Assembly (NCBI GenBank): GCA_013396995.1
Contig: VWZP01005240.1
Coordinates: 1,744,639 to 1,808,638, forward strand
Length of the DNA stretch: 64,000 bases
Reading direction: 5' to 3'
Source of the DNA: Dicaeum eximium
Lineage: Eukaryota; Chordata; Aves; Passeriformes; Dicaeidae
Part shown: positions 37,401 to 48,510 of the stretch, piece by piece
How positions within the stretch are numbered: the first letter of the stretch is position 1
Layout of the letters: each line of letters begins with the position of its first letter
The notes under the pieces: generated by a model
Told to the model about the DNA's origin: nothing
Database searches by the model: none
The model's input: the letters and a program-made list of their open reading frames with translations, nothing else
Program-made: the position numbers and the translations under genes

Positions 37401-40400
37401 TTTTTAAAATAGGATTCTGGATCCCAGACAGATAAACAGTCTTTGGCCTTTGATGTACTGAGAATTCCCCTCAAGATACTGACTAGGGCTGTGTGAATAA
37501 TTGATTTTCTCAGCTGAATAGCTGAAGCAACCAACCAAACAAACCCCAACTTGTTTGTTAATTAACATTTTTTTCCTTGAAAACAGAGGAGGAAAAAAAG
37601 GTTAAATTTGGGCCCGTTGAATTGTTATATTCAAACAAAAGTCATCTCTCTTCCATTTTAAACATTTACAGACAAAAAAAACCCCCTAAAAATACAATGC
37701 TAGATTCATGATAGGAAGCTAGGGTGTGCATCCCATAAGGTAGGGCATCTCTCAAGCAAGGTCACCTGAGGTGTATGGCTCCTGCTTGGTGAAATCTAGA
37801 GAAACAGCCATCCTGCTTTAAAATCCAAGCCCTGGGAGATATGCTCAGGTCTGGGAACTTGGACACAGGTTTCGCCACTTTGTAAGTGCAATGCTGAAAA
37901 GTAACAGGAAAGTGCTAACTCTTAATTCCTCTGTTGCACATTCAAGTTCCTGTACAGACACAACTTCTGAGTGACATCCCATGAGATGTCTGAATTACTT
38001 ATCTCAATTTCTCTTCTACTCTGCTAAGAGGTCTGTGAAGTCCATGAAGAAACATCTGAGTTTATCAAGAATCTTAACTGTCTGAAAATGTACTTCCAAT
38101 GTTAATTTTATCTGCTTTTGGATCTCTTTGTCAAAAAACAGAAGGTCATACGTGTTCACAGTTACTACTAGCTCTACCAGCAGACCAAGAAATGCTGTTC
38201 CTCTTTGAAGAACCAGCAGAGAATGACAGTGCCACAGCTGGCTCAGCAAAATGGGACTGACAAGAAATCTCTAAGGAGATGAGCCACATTGGTTCTATCC
38301 CCTGAACTGCTCCAAGGAGGAAGGTGTGCCAGCAGAACACTCAGCCCTGCCCACTCACACTGGCACCCGTGCCAGCCAGGTGCGCTCTTGGATGTGTCAC
38401 AGGCTGGAGTATTCATGGTGCTTTCATGCTAAATCACTGCTGGGAACCAGTGACATTTCTCTGGAAGGTCCCTTTGACTCACTGGTGGTGGCTGTGCCCA
38501 TCTCCCCAATGGCTGCTGCCATTTGCTCAGGCAGGTTCATTCTGAGGTGGTGGAGAATGGCCCTCACCCTTCCAGCCTTGCTGATGAACAGCAGCTTGAA
38601 TATTTCATACTATTGCAGGCTGCTTACAGAAACTACACAATTAACCTGGTGACAGCCATGGCTATTTGTTCAGGACAGTCCTTGCAGGCACCAAGGCTGC
38701 CCACGGCACGGCAGGAGTCACCCAAACCTGGCCACACAGAGCTGGGAATGCAGCACCTCAGCCCTCGATGCTCCACCGGCTCCATTTTTATTTTTAAAAA
38801 CTAACTGGTCGAAAGTAGATCACCTGTAAGATGAAACAGGGATAGGGGAGCACCAGTCGTATTTCGAGCCCTATTATGCAATGGAGTGGGGATTACATAA
38901 CGAGAGGAGTGCAATTACAGAAACGTGGCTCCCATGACACAGAGCCCAGCTATGGTGACAGGCTGGCAAACCCATCACAGGCAACATCTCTCTAACCCAG
39001 AAAATAAATCTATTGACCGTACTGCCTAATAACCTTTCCACTTGGATTGAACAATCCGAGAGGTTGACACGTGCCATGTCATATCAATTTAACTACTAAG
39101 TTACTGTCAGCAGCTTATTTCTGCCTTTTTTTTTTTTAATTCCCAGTTCTCTTTTTGTCTTTTTGCAAACTTCTGGAAGAATGTTATTGAAACTCTTGCT
39201 TTTTAAATGTGTTTATTAATGATGCACACATAAACATCCTCTGGTAATCAAAAATTGCTACTACTTTCTGGAAATCTCTTAAGTGGTTTAGGGAAGAAAA
39301 TTGTCAGATTATATAGCTGAGAATTTATGACTAATAAAACAATTCAGCACTTCTCTTCACTGAGCCATTTTATGATCCCAGTAAATATTCATTTAACCCC
39401 TTTAACATTCAGCACCGCAGAAAGAGGCTGAATTGCTACAAAATGAGAGAATTTAACATTGTCCTTCTAAATTCTTGTAACAAATAACAAGAACTATGAC
39501 GTCTCTAAAAAGAGACAGGTTAACAAACAGTGAGATGCAGTAAGAGCAGCTACAGAACTTCAACGTACCTCAGGCTCTGTGTTAATTAAAACTTTTTTTT
39601 TTTCTTGGTAGATGTTTTTCTATATCCCAAGGTGACCTACGAAACTTGACCTCTTGAAGTGAAGTGCTGAGAAAAATACTACCTGATTAAAAAAAGGAGC
39701 AGTGGGCCCAACTCAAATAGGTTAAAGGGAGGACAAGCCACTTACAAAAGAACCTGTTGAAAAATCAAAATTAATTTCAGTCTTAAGAAGAAACAAGCCT
39801 TTACTTCTGCTCAGGAAAGCAGCTCCACAGAAGCAACAGGAGTAACCTCATTTTTAAGCAAATAGAAAGTATGTTATTATTTACTCTTTTCCCACCTCCT
39901 TGCCAAGAGAGAAATTTAAGAAGTTACTTAGTATAATTTACTGACAGACACCGAGCTGTGCACGTCCCCCGAGTTCAAGGGCATTCACGAACAGGAAAAC
40001 CACCCTGTCACAACCATGTGTGCATCGCCCACTGTAATAGAAAGTGTAACATAAGGCATAAAGGGCTACTCCTTACCAGCATTATTTGCCCATTTATTAA
40101 AAACGGCTTAGGAAATATTTCTCTTCTACAGATATTCTAAAGGAGAAAAAGAAAAAAAAAAAAGGCAGCATAAAATGCACCGATTCAGGTCAGACGAGAT
40201 CCTCTGCCGGGAGAACTGACCACCTCCTTTGAAGAGGAGAGCTGGCAGGAGCCGTCTGGCTGCTGCAGCTGCAGTACCTAGCCCAAATTACTTGTTCCTT
40301 TCGGGCCGGACGATTTGAGATCTGGACAAGTTTGCCAGCAGCTCGGGAAGCGACTCCCGGCGTGACCCCGCGACACAGCTCAGCGCAGTGTGCCAAGCCC

Positions 40401-41303
40401 CAAGGCCGGGGTCACCCCTTGTCCCCGGAGGGATGCTATGCGGGACAGCACAGACAAAGACCTGGGGGCAGCAGCTCCAGCGTCGCGCCCTCCGCCAGCG
40501 GCAGCACTGCACGCAAGGGACCAGCGAGTATGGCCGACTGCCTGGTGAAAGGCAGGAGGCTCCAATCCCAAACCCCACCGCAGCCCGGAGAGCCCCCTTT
40601 TGCTTTGGGGCGAAGGAGGTGCCCATCAGGGGTAACCAGCACGATATCTCGGTGTGCCACAGGCGGCACAGCCAAGCACCGGGACAAAAGCCGGGCGGGA
40701 GGACACGATGGATGCATCTGCTCCTCGTCCCTCCAAGCTGCCCCGCACCTCTGCCGCAGCTGCCCGAGAAGGGACCCCGGAGCCAAACACGTGTGTCCCT
40801 GCCTTCGCCCCAGCGGTGACACCAGGTCTCGGGGGCCTGGTGGCGGACAGCCGCGGGCTGGCCGCCTTTGGGGCTCCCACCCGAACACCGCTCAGACGCG
40901 CGCCCCGAGCGATGGATGCGTGCGCTCCTCCCCGAGCAGGGAGCCCTACCTGGCCCTTGACCAGGCTGGCGGCGAACTGCCTCATGACGGCCTCCACGGT
41001 GTAGGCGCTGGACCAGCCGCGGGGGGTGAGCAGCTCCATGCAGATGGCCCCGCCATCCAGGACGTAGCCGTTCTCCAGGCGGGGGCTAAGCACCCTCATG
41101 AAGGGCGGCGAGAAGGGGAAGTTGTCGGGGAAGGTGAGGTTGAGCAGGATGTACTCCGTGTTGGTCTCCTTCATGTCCTGCCACAGCACCGAGTCCTTGT
41201 CCACCTGGTGCAGCTTCACGTTCCAGTCGAAGAGGCTCTCGTCCACCAGCTCCACCGAGATGAAGCGGTCGCTGAGCCGCGCGATGTCCTGCAGCTCCTT
41301 CAT
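25274..41303 (-). CDS. UBE2QL1: ubiquitin-conjugating enzyme E2Q-like protein 1 (two coding exons joined)
   Basis: An E2 enzyme that accepts ubiquitin from an E1 as a thioester and passes it on to substrates. In mammals it has been linked to FBXW7-dependent cyclin E turnover and to clearance of damaged lysosomes. Exon 1 (41303 down to 40950, 118 codons) and exon 2 (25405 down to 25274, 43 codons plus stop) join in phase 0 to give 161 residues, the length of the annotated human protein. The UBC-fold core is clear: residues 59-67 PDNFPFSPP, then DGGAICMELLTPRGWSSAYT at 83-102 with the catalytic cysteine at position 88. A basic C-terminal segment (CRKAGKSKKSFSRK) and the ending GWVTPPVSDG, shared in form with UBE2Q1 and UBE2Q2, complete it. 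The intron has a GT donor (40949-40948, gtaggg) and an AG acceptor after 'ttggcac'. The start at 41303 is the conventional one, but the frame is open upstream into an assembly gap, so the true N-terminus may be longer. Confidence 0.95.
25602..25629. repeat. A-rich tract beside GC-rich block
   Basis: An almost uninterrupted run of A (with one or two G) lies within the UBE2QL1 intron and directly abuts the GC-rich block at 25640-25880. Confidence 0.85.
25640..25880. promoter_or_regulatory. short intronic CpG-rich block upstream of UBE2QL1 exon 2
   Basis: About 240 bp of GC-rich, CpG-dense sequence in the intron. It lies roughly 240-480 bp upstream of exon 2 in transcript direction and is sharply bounded by an A-tract and AT-rich DNA. 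Open frames of 70-103 codons on both strands reflect the composition. It could be an internal promoter or alternative first exon, or an insertion. No known family was recognised. Confidence 0.35.
25881..28739. other. UBE2QL1 intron, no gene recognised
   Basis: AT-rich intronic sequence. It contains a 30-bp tandem duplication (26441-26500) and an AT-rich, self-complementary patch near 27240-27300. No transposon was recognised. Confidence 0.45.
26441..26500. repeat. two-copy 30-bp tandem repeat
   Basis: The unit beginning agtttgttctcattt at 26441-26470 recurs at 26471-26500 with a few changes. Confidence 0.85.
28740..29190. promoter_or_regulatory. candidate intronic regulatory segment
   Basis: A repeat-free stretch in the UBE2QL1 intron, with a CpG cluster at 28895-28990 and two GATAA words near 29040-29066. 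The first of these overlaps an E-box (cagctgataag). Open frames on both strands (28838-29297) look compositional. It is interrupted on the right by the solo LTR. Confidence 0.25.
29198..29782 (+). mobile_element. solo LTR of an avian ERVL-type endogenous retrovirus
   Basis: The segment begins TGTCCTGGTTTCAG and ends GGTTAAAACATGACA, the usual start and end of the abundant ERVL-type LTR of birds. Inside are the family landmarks 'gagaataatgttgataacac', 'gatgttttagttg', 'aactggccaaagggatgttcc', 'agtatattaactggggagagttggctgg', 'ggtattgtgcatcacttg' and 'tctcaacccacaagtttttac'. No internal retroviral genes adjoin either side, so this is a solo LTR left by recombination between two LTRs. No matching 5-bp target-site duplication was evident at these edges. 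It sits in the UBE2QL1 intron, antisense to that gene. Confidence 0.9.
30325..30480 (-). mobile_element. possible degraded CR1 3' end
   Basis: The plus strand resembles a decayed antisense CR1 end: 'catacaatcaccaaaagtac' followed by 'aagctggaagggacctgtggtggtctccaagtcca'. Only the first 50-60 bases are convincing, and the right edge is uncertain. Confidence 0.4.
30481..35131. other. UBE2QL1 intron, no gene recognised
   Basis: Mixed-composition intron with only short frames. The part at about 31390-31950 looks constrained (separate entry). No coding exon or RNA gene was recognised. Confidence 0.4.
31390..31950. promoter_or_regulatory. candidate intronic conserved non-coding element
   Basis: Repeat-free and rich in homeodomain-type TAAT words, for example 'gagtaattattcatgctcat' near 31857 and 'attagctcctaatcgatag' at 31902-31920. 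A 'tgcactgtatatgattattagc' patch lies near 31570. There is no reading frame of note. This is an inference from texture alone. Confidence 0.25.
35132..35267 (+). repeat. 136-bp direct repeat, copy 1
   Basis: It matches 36325-36460 over 136 bp with no indel and six substitutions by eye (about 96% identity). It begins agcttccaatcctac and ends gggaaacaagtccc. The flanks of the two copies do not match, so the repeat edges are sharp. Confidence 0.92.
35268..36324. other. UBE2QL1 intron between direct-repeat copies
   Basis: No gene or transposon was recognised between the two 136-bp copies. Confidence 0.45.
36325..36460 (+). repeat. 136-bp direct repeat, copy 2
   Basis: Second copy of the block at 35132-35267, in the same orientation with start positions 1,193 bp apart. 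The six differences include four transitions and two A/C changes. Confidence 0.92.
36799..36981. repeat. (CCTTT)n polypyrimidine pentamer array
   Basis: About 180 bp consist only of C and T on the plus strand. The left half alternates TTCTT with CCTTT pentamers in a higher-order unit of about 17 bp. The right half is a pure CCTTT run ending in two 'tttcg' variants. The long K-E-R-K-G frame on the minus strand is an artefact of the repeat. Confidence 0.97.
36982..38859. other. UBE2QL1 intron, no gene recognised
   Basis: No feature was recognised. Overlapping frames at 38324-38804 have no family signature. Confidence 0.4.
38860..39110. promoter_or_regulatory. candidate intronic conserved non-coding element
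   Basis: Repeat-free sequence with motif-like content, including 'ggattacataacgag' and 'gtgcaattacagaaacg' near 38890-38925, and an E-box-like 'cacgtgcc' near 39068. There is no convincing reading frame. Support is weak without alignment. Confidence 0.2.
39111..40319. other. UBE2QL1 intron 1, 5' part
   Basis: AT-rich intron with T and A runs (39126-39139, 39591-39603, 40151-40163) and no recognisable gene, leading into the CpG island. Confidence 0.45.
40950..41303 (-). CDS. UBE2QL1: UBE2QL1 coding exon 1 (conventional start)
   Basis: It encodes MKELQDIARLSDRF to FAASLVKGQ, 118 residues, including the catalytic cysteine. The last codon CAG ends at 40950 and is followed by GTAGGG. The ATG at 41303-41301 sits in a weak initiation context (C at -3, A at +4). 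Confidence 0.95.
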
Positions 41304-41591
41304 CAGCCGCCGGGTCCGCACCTGCGTGCAGTGCTGCTGCCGGCCCGCGGGCACCAGCGCCGCCGGCCCCGACCCGCACCCGGGGCCGGAGCCGGGGCCG
41401 GGCCGCTGCGCCGCCTCCTTGCCGGCGCCGGGCTCCCTGCCCGCCTCCCGCGGCATCTCCCGGCCGACTCCCGAGCGCGCCTGCTGCGGGGGCTGCTTGG
41501 CCGGCTCCGGCGCCTTCTTGTTCTTGTGGCCCCCGGGGCTGCCCTCGCTGCTGCTGCTGCTGCAGCGCCCCCCGGGGGGGGCCTGCGGCTG
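41304..41591 (-). CDS. UBE2QL1: possible in-frame N-terminal extension of UBE2QL1 (partial, runs into gap)
   Basis: The UBE2QL1 frame stays open for 96 codons upstream of the conventional Met, right up to the gap edge. The translation is rich in Pro, Gly, Ala, Ser and basic residues, with a Ser run from CTG-type repeats, and ends RTRRLMKELQD. The residues just before Met1 (RLMKEL) resemble the corresponding part of UBE2Q1 as I recall it, where they lie inside the protein. An in-frame Met at 41456-41454 has a better context (G at -3). Open frames are common in GC-rich DNA, so this could instead be 5' UTR. Confidence 0.4.
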
Positions 41592-42258
41592 NNNNNNNNN
41601 NNNNNNNNNNNNNNNNNNNNNNNNNNNNNNNNNNNNNNNNNNNNNNNNNNNNNNNNNNNNNNNNNNNNNNNNNNNNNNNNNNNNNNNNNNNNNNNNNNNN
41701 NNNNNNNNNNNNNNNNNNNNNNNNNNNNNNNNNNNNNNNNNNNNNNNNNNNNNNNNNNNNNNNNNNNNNNNNNNNNNNNNNNNNNNNNNNNNNNNNNNNN
41801 NNNNNNNNNNNNNNNNNNNNNNNNNNNNNNNNNNNNNNNNNNNNNNNNNNNNNNNNNNNNNNNNNNNNNNNNNNNNNNNNNNNNNNNNNNNNNNNNNNNN
41901 NNNNNNNNNNNNNNNNNNNNNNNNNNNNNNNNNNNNNNNNNNNNNNNNNNNNNNNNNNNNNNNNNNNNNNNNNNNNNNNNNNNNNNNNNNNNNNNNNNNN
42001 NNNNNNNNNNNNNNNNNNNNNNNNNNNNNNNNNNNNNNNNNNNNNNNNNNNNNNNNNNNNNNNNNNNNNNNNNNNNNNNNNNNNNNNNNNNNNNNNNNNN
42101 NNNNNNNNNNNNNNNNNNNNNNNNNNNNNNNNNNNNNNNNNNNNNNNNNNNNNNNNNNNNNNNNNNNNNNNNNNNNNNNNNNNNNNNNNNNNNNNNNNNN
42201 NNNNNNNNNNNNNNNNNNNNNNNNNNNNNNNNNNNNNNNNNNNNNNNNNNNNNNNNNN
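41592..42258. other. assembly gap (667 N)
   Basis: An unbroken run of N inside the UBE2QL1 CpG island. It hides the rest of exon 1, the 5' UTR and probably the transcription start. Reading frames that span it are meaningless. Confidence 0.99.
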
Positions 42259-42450
42259 CAGACCCGCGGGTGCGTGGGCAGGTGTTGCACACTTACGCGT
42301 GTGTGTCCGCGCCCGTGGGCGCCCACGCGGCCGGGAAAGGACACCGCGGCAGCTCCGTGCACGTGGGTGCACACGGACAGAGCCCGCACCTAACGCGGAG
42401 ACAGAACAGCTCTGGGGCCATGTGTAAGGACACGATGGCATGTAAGAGCG

Positions 42451-44374
42451 TGTGCGTATACATATTTACACCTATCTGCCTAAACACATATAATCGCATA
42501 TACGATGCCTATAAAAATCGATATATAAACATGGTTAAAATAGTTGTAAGTGCATAACATGTATATGTGTGTGTGTGTGTGCATTTTGGTATTTGTTGTG
42601 TTGGGAATGATAGGACAATTTTGCTTTTTCAATACAGCAGATATACATATTCCATCCCTCCCCTCCAGACCAAGTAGGTCCGTCCTCCTGGGACTCGTGT
42701 AGCGCAGGAAGGAGCAGCTGATTCCCACAATCTCTGTTCCCAACATCTCCTTTACCTTCAGAGTCTGGAAAAGAAAAAAAAATACAAGAAATACTTTGAA
42801 CTGAGGAATCGTGAAGGCAGGGCCCAAAGTGCGATTACATCTGTTGTGCGGAGGATGTAAAGCAATAAGCAGTGTGTGCACATAGCAGCATTACATTCCA
42901 TAACACATTTCCCAGTGGAGGATCTGGAGGTGGATCTTCTCTTGATCCCTGAAGACTCCATAGAGCAATGTCAGGAGATACTGGCAGAGCTGACCTGTGT
43001 GTGATGGCCACTGCTTCTCCATCAGCCTGCTTTGAACTGGGAGAAGATCAAGAGCTGTGAGCAAACTGTCAGTGATGGCCTGGGAGGCCCAGGTGCAACA
43101 ACACTGTCCTTATTTGCTCCTGCCCTCTGCCCTGTTGCCCTTGCCAATCCAACAGTGTGATAACCCTTTGAGTTGCTCTGATCCTTTCCTGTGTGCAGAT
43201 ACCCAGCAGGAGAGGTGTTTGCTAAATCCCCTGCCCCAGAGAAGATCCGTATTGTGAAGTACTGTTGACAGAGTTTTTCCCTGGAGGTCAGACATCCAGG
43301 CAAATGTGAAGTGGGTGGAGGTTGAAGTGTCAAAGATTGTTCTGTTCATCCCACATTCATCTCCTACCTCCTACATTTGCCTGAGCAGTTGAAGAACCTC
43401 CAGTTTTTAAGTTATTGGAAACTGTGTCCAAGCCTTCCCTTAGCAGCCTTCTGGTGTGGCAGAAATGCTGCCCAGAACTGTTGATGGCCCATCCATGGAA
43501 CTGGGAAATTTCTGAAATACAGACAAACTGCACCCAGACATCTCGTGGTGTGTGACACTTCCAGGAAACAAAGTAATCTGTGCTTCATCAGGAAAGTGAC
43601 TCCAGCAGGACTTACAGGAGGAGAAGGTAAGGCAGACATGGAAAATTCTTATCAGCATACAGAGCAGGGCGCTGAGAAACCTGATGGGATAGGTTGGAAG
43701 ACTGTTCCTGCTCTGATGCAAAAGCTGGTAGTCACAGCATCTTCACCTGCAGCTTCAATCCCCACTGGCAGTCAGGTGGCACAAGGTGCTCAGTGGTCAG
43801 CTCTGGATGAATACCATGGCTAAGCCAGGGTGATGTGGCACAGACGCAGAACTGAACCACACTGCCAACCAGCAACCTGAGCCTTTGTGCCGGCTACATT
43901 AATGTTTTAAACTGAAAGGTCTCTGTGTGGTGTTCCTGTGGCAGCTGGCAGCAGGAGCTGTGATCATTAATTTAACACTTTGGAAGTTATTTACCTGTCT
44001 CACATAACTGAGGTATCTACCCAGTCATGAAGCCAAAAGAAAAGAGCAAGGTCTCTGCAAAGGGGGGGCAGAGCCAAGCATCTCTTCTGTGGCCTTCCAG
44101 CACTGCTCTCTGAAATGGTACAAGATTAATGAAGGAAGTGATGAGAAAGTTGTTTCAGTGATGAGGAAGGTGTAATAAGTGTGCCTGGCCAAACAGGGTT
44201 CTGCTGCCTCAGGGCGCTGCTCTGGTGGTGCTGAAAGTAGTGAAATTCATCACAGTCTGTGCCCATACTGTCTGCAGAGTCAAAAAGCTAAAGTGATGGA
44301 GCAAACTCTTCTTTTTCATACCCAGGCTTCCTCAGCAAGCAAGTTATTTCGTTAGTCCAGTATGGACTCTGGAT
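42451..44374. other. intergenic, upstream of UBE2QL1
   Basis: AT-rich at the left with a (GT)8 microsatellite at about 42566-42581. The rest has only short frames with no family signature. Confidence 0.45.
42566..42581. repeat. (GT)8 microsatellite
   Basis: An uninterrupted GT run in the region upstream of UBE2QL1. Confidence 0.9.
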
Positions 44375-44805
44375 GCCTTGAAGTCAAATATGGTGTAATA
44401 AGTCAGCCGAGATTCCATTTTCTTCATGCAGGAAAAAGCCAAATCTTTATTGTATGGATCGTATTTTATAAGATTATCAGAGGGCACTGTGTCAGATCTA
44501 ATTGGTTAACAATACCTTTACACTTAGTTCATTGGTCGGTACATGACATTTTGCATATCTATAGTTTACATACTTTTTCTACTGATTCTCATGGGACAGA
44601 TCTTATTGTTTATACAGGTGCACTTGTTTTTCACCCTAGGAATAGACTGTTGTGTTAAGGAATTCTCATTCCAAGGTTGCTTTTGCATGGGAGCTTGCAA
44701 AGTACTTAGCTGCACTTAGAAGTGACAGGCCAGCTATTAATTTAGCAGAGCAGGCCTGATTTTATAAGGCCTTTCTTTCATAATTTCTCTACCTGTCTGT
44801 GACAA
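44375..44805 (-). mobile_element. possible solo LTR, minus orientation
   Basis: The texture resembles avian retroviral LTRs read backwards. A 'ctttattg' (reverse of CAATAAAG) lies at about 44443, followed by 'attggttaacaat', 'ttcattggtcggtacatgaca' and 'catgggacagatcttatt' blocks. Edges of the TG...CA kind can be placed at about 44394 and 44804 (TGTAATA ... TGTGACA), but the flanking 5 bp do not match. The family was not recognised with confidence. Confidence 0.35.
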
Positions 44806-47800
44806 AGTATTGAGGGAAAACAGGAAGCAAAACATCTTGCAGGGGAGACTTCCCCTGTATCTACACTGTCTTTATCCACATATTCCCTGAATGACAAAAA
44901 ATGATCAAATTTGGTCCATGATCTCTCTTTACGCATTCCTGATAAATTTCTGTTCCTTAGTATCTTAAATAGTAGAAACATATCCATTACCATTGTTCAT
45001 TATTATACCTTCTCACCAGTTTGCCAAGTGCAGGAGTCAAACTGAATGCACCTGCCATCTCCCAGACAAGGCTCCCCTGTCCTTGACTTGGAGCAGGACT
45101 GGTTGATCCACTTACAGTGCATAAAGAGATCCTCGACTGATGGAATGACTTTCAAATCAGAGAGGCATCTGGGTATGAAAAACAGACTGACCTCTGGCAG
45201 ATATTTCTCCTACATATTCACCTGGAGAGCTGCTTTCAGGCTTAGCCATTTATTAGTGACACAGGACAGCATTCAAAGCTCAGGTCTGGCAGCAGCCCTC
45301 AGCTCCATGCGGAGCAGGGTGCAGCTGATGAAGGACATCTCAGACTCTGCTTTTGGTAGAAAAGCATCTGCTGCTAGCTGGAGATTGAACTCCCTTGCAG
45401 TAACAATTTGATACTGGGGCTGGCAGCAAGGTGGTTTTTTTGGTTGGTGGAGTGTTTTTGTTTTGTTTTATTTTTTAATTTTATTTTCTTCTTGTTTTTT
45501 TTTTGTTTTTTTTTTAATAGGATAATATTGGCCAGTGGTTTTACTGGGTTTGCAAAAAAGGAGTTACCTGGGGTTCAGCAAAAAGTTCATATGTGTATTG
45601 TTTACTTCCATTTAAATGCAGCAGAATTTTTATGGTAAGTGGTAGAAAATGTTACTTAAATTGAACAAGTGCACAGAAGCATTTCTAGAATTATTAGGGG
45701 AACAAAAGTCCTATCTTTATAGGAGAATTTAAATATTTTTTTCTTGTTTAGTATAGCTCAGCAAAGACTGAATAGGGCCGTGATAACACTTTATAAATAT
45801 GTTTGAGAAGTAAATGTCAGAGAGGGATATTGACTTCATCACATGATCAAATGGCAGTACAGTGAGTAATCCTGAATACATCTGCACTGGAAATCTAAAG
45901 GCTTCCAGGTGTATGATGTAGGAAGCATTTGAATACTCTCCTGAGCACTGGAAGGAGTAGCTTCTGAGAAGTTTATGGGCATTAATTGTACAATACAATA
46001 GAAAAGGAAAATGCCTGAAGAGAGAAAATTAAGCTTATATTATGAGTCCCTGGGCATCTGGTGTGTCAGTATCCCCAAGTGTGTGAGAAAATAGATTAGA
46101 TCACTGTCAATTTGCATTATAATAATTCCATGCCTCAGGGCTTCCACTGGAGTTGGGAAAGATTTTATTCTTCCTCATGCATGATTTGTCTTCTACTGCT
46201 CTTTTTTTGCCTTTCTCTGCAGGTCTGAAGATAAATTGTTATAGGTGGCATTAGAATCTTAGGGTTCATGTATCCTGCTGATACAGTCAGGATTAGGTCA
46301 GCCTCTAGGCCTGGAATTTTTTGAAGGAGTTATTCACCTAGGTCAGCTTGGTAGGCTCTGGTGATTTCATTTATAGCATGGGACACAGCCTCCTTCCTAG
46401 AATCAAATGGACTTATATTTAGCTAATTCTTTGCCAACTTGAAAACACACACTTTTTCAGCAGGCAAGCTATTTATTAATCTCTCCCTCTTTTGCCTGAG
46501 TTGTGCTGATGCTTACTAGTATCTCACTGGGCACCTTTGAATGTTCATTTTCTGTTTGCCTCCTTTCATCCTCCAAAGTGACAACACTATTTATTTTTAG
46601 AAGGATATTCAGGAGAAAGGCATTTTCAGCAACAAACAGGAAGAATGAAGAAAGACACAAAATTGTTCACTCCTGAAATATTAAAACTTATAAAGGTATA
46701 TATGTAATTCCTATGTTCCTGTAGACAGAACCTTTGAAATTACCTTCTTCTTGGTGTTGGAAGTCCATCCAGCAATGCTAACCTCTTTAACTGACTTAGA
46801 TAAACAACATTCTTGAGGTGACCTCCACTCAACAGACATGATCAGCCCAGCTAAATGCAAAGGATACCTGGGTAAATGAATAGCCATGGTACCACAGTGA
46901 TAGCTTTTGAGAATGAGTGAGGTAAACAATATCCATGGAGAATATGGTTTGCTGTCTGATTTTTAAGCCTGCACAGCATTGGAAATGATCAGGAGAAACT
47001 TTTTATGTTCAGGGTGTTCATATCCATATATTGGTACTAACTGACTAAAATACATTTGCATCTGGCAATTCTGAATCACAGAATTCTGTGTCAGAGGTCA
47101 CCTTCTCACATACACACACAAGTATTTTTCAATTCTTGCACTTCTTTTGCAGATTCTTTTTTGCAGAGTATCCTTTTCATGGATGGCTCTTTACCCCAGG
47201 AAGAGTCTGAGAGATCTCCTGCCTGAGCTGCAGTCCATTCCACATGAAGGTGAGGGCTGCTGCCAGACCTGTCTCACTTGTCAGTGCCCAGCAGCTGAGC
47301 CTGAAAGCAGCATGTCAGGTGTTCCAGTACTCTGGTTCACAGCACCAAAAGGACACACAAATGTCTCTTATTACCTGCTCAGAGCACCAGATTAACCTCT
47401 GGCTCGGCAAAACCACTGTAGGTCATCTAAGCAACAGATGGATGTTGGTGTAAACCACACAAAATTAACATAGAGACACCAACTTTAGTTAAACTTTAAA
47501 GGCAGAATGCTGGAATTTCAGTTACTTAGTCTCAAAGACCTTACAGTGCCATGAAATAATTTTTGGATCCTGAAATTTTTAAATGGCATCACAGACCTTT
47601 TGCTCTCCTGAAGTGACAGGAACACAATAAAGTTCCATAGTGGATCATACAAAGTGCTACCAAGCCAATGATAAGGAGTTTTTAATAAATCCAGAGAAAC
47701 AGACAAAGAAGGAAGAGATAAAAAAGAAGGATGTGTTGGTAGAAGGGATTACAAAGGTGTGCTGCCAGAGTGATGCAGCTTAAAAAGAACAGGTTGATGT

Positions 47801-48510
47801 GACTGAAGATGGCACTCAGTGAGTTATTTTGAGTAAAGATGGGGAAGTATTGGAACATTTGTATAAGATGATATAAGATCACATTTGGATCCCAGAACAA
47901 CACACACTCCTCTTTGATGCCAGCTCAACAGTTTTTCTTTGACCCTAGTCAATCCTTTACCTTCATATCCCCTTAAATCTCACCATATTATCTCATTTTC
48001 CTCTTTACAGCACACAGCCATAAGAAAGGTCACTTGCAATGCATTTATGGGCAATGAACTCTTCCTCCTTTATCCTAAGACCTTAACACCAGCCTGGTCA
48101 TCACAACAGTGAGAGACACGTTTTAGCTTCTTGGTGGAAATTACAAACCCCAAACTACTAAGCAAAAAATTCAAAAGGCATCAAAGGATTAGAGAAGCTA
48201 AGTTGTTTTTAAATAGATTAGTTGCAAGGTTACTGATAATGGCTCAGTTTCTTTAAAATGAGGAGTGTGTATTTGCTTACTTTCATACAGTGTCGCCCGG
48301 ACTCGATCAAGTCCTCACATTCTGATCTTGGAGAAGCTGCTGCTGCCACCAGCTGGCAGTTCCCTGGTCCTTGGCTGGAGAGATGAATACATAGCTTACA
48401 CAGGGAGACAGGTGGACCCTGAAGGAGGTGACATCTACGGAATGTTATAGAAAAATTGATGCAGTCCGAAATACATTTTGGAATACGACAAAAGACCTGT
48501 ATTATGTGTA
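44806..48510. other. intergenic, no gene recognised
   Basis: It contains a T-rich low-complexity patch (45430-45520). A 121-codon frame at 45046-45411 and others have no recognisable domain. Confidence 0.4.

Larger units (their letters stand above)
40320..42450 (-). promoter_or_regulatory. UBE2QL1: UBE2QL1 CpG island (interrupted by gap)
   Basis: Dense GC and CpG from about 40.32 kb through exon 1, resuming after the gap at 42259-42450 and fading by 42.5 kb. The island covers the start of intron 1, exon 1, and presumably the promoter and 5' UTR inside or beyond the gap. Very long open frames called across this island on both strands are due to GC-rich composition and to the run of N, and are not genes. 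Confidence 0.8.

Noticed and set aside
40332..42557. Very long open frames (up to 741 codons) on both strands across the UBE2QL1 island
   Set aside because: They are carried by 667 N with no stop codons and by GC-rich composition. Only the minus-strand frame containing the E2 domain is real, and only from 41591 down to the splice donor.
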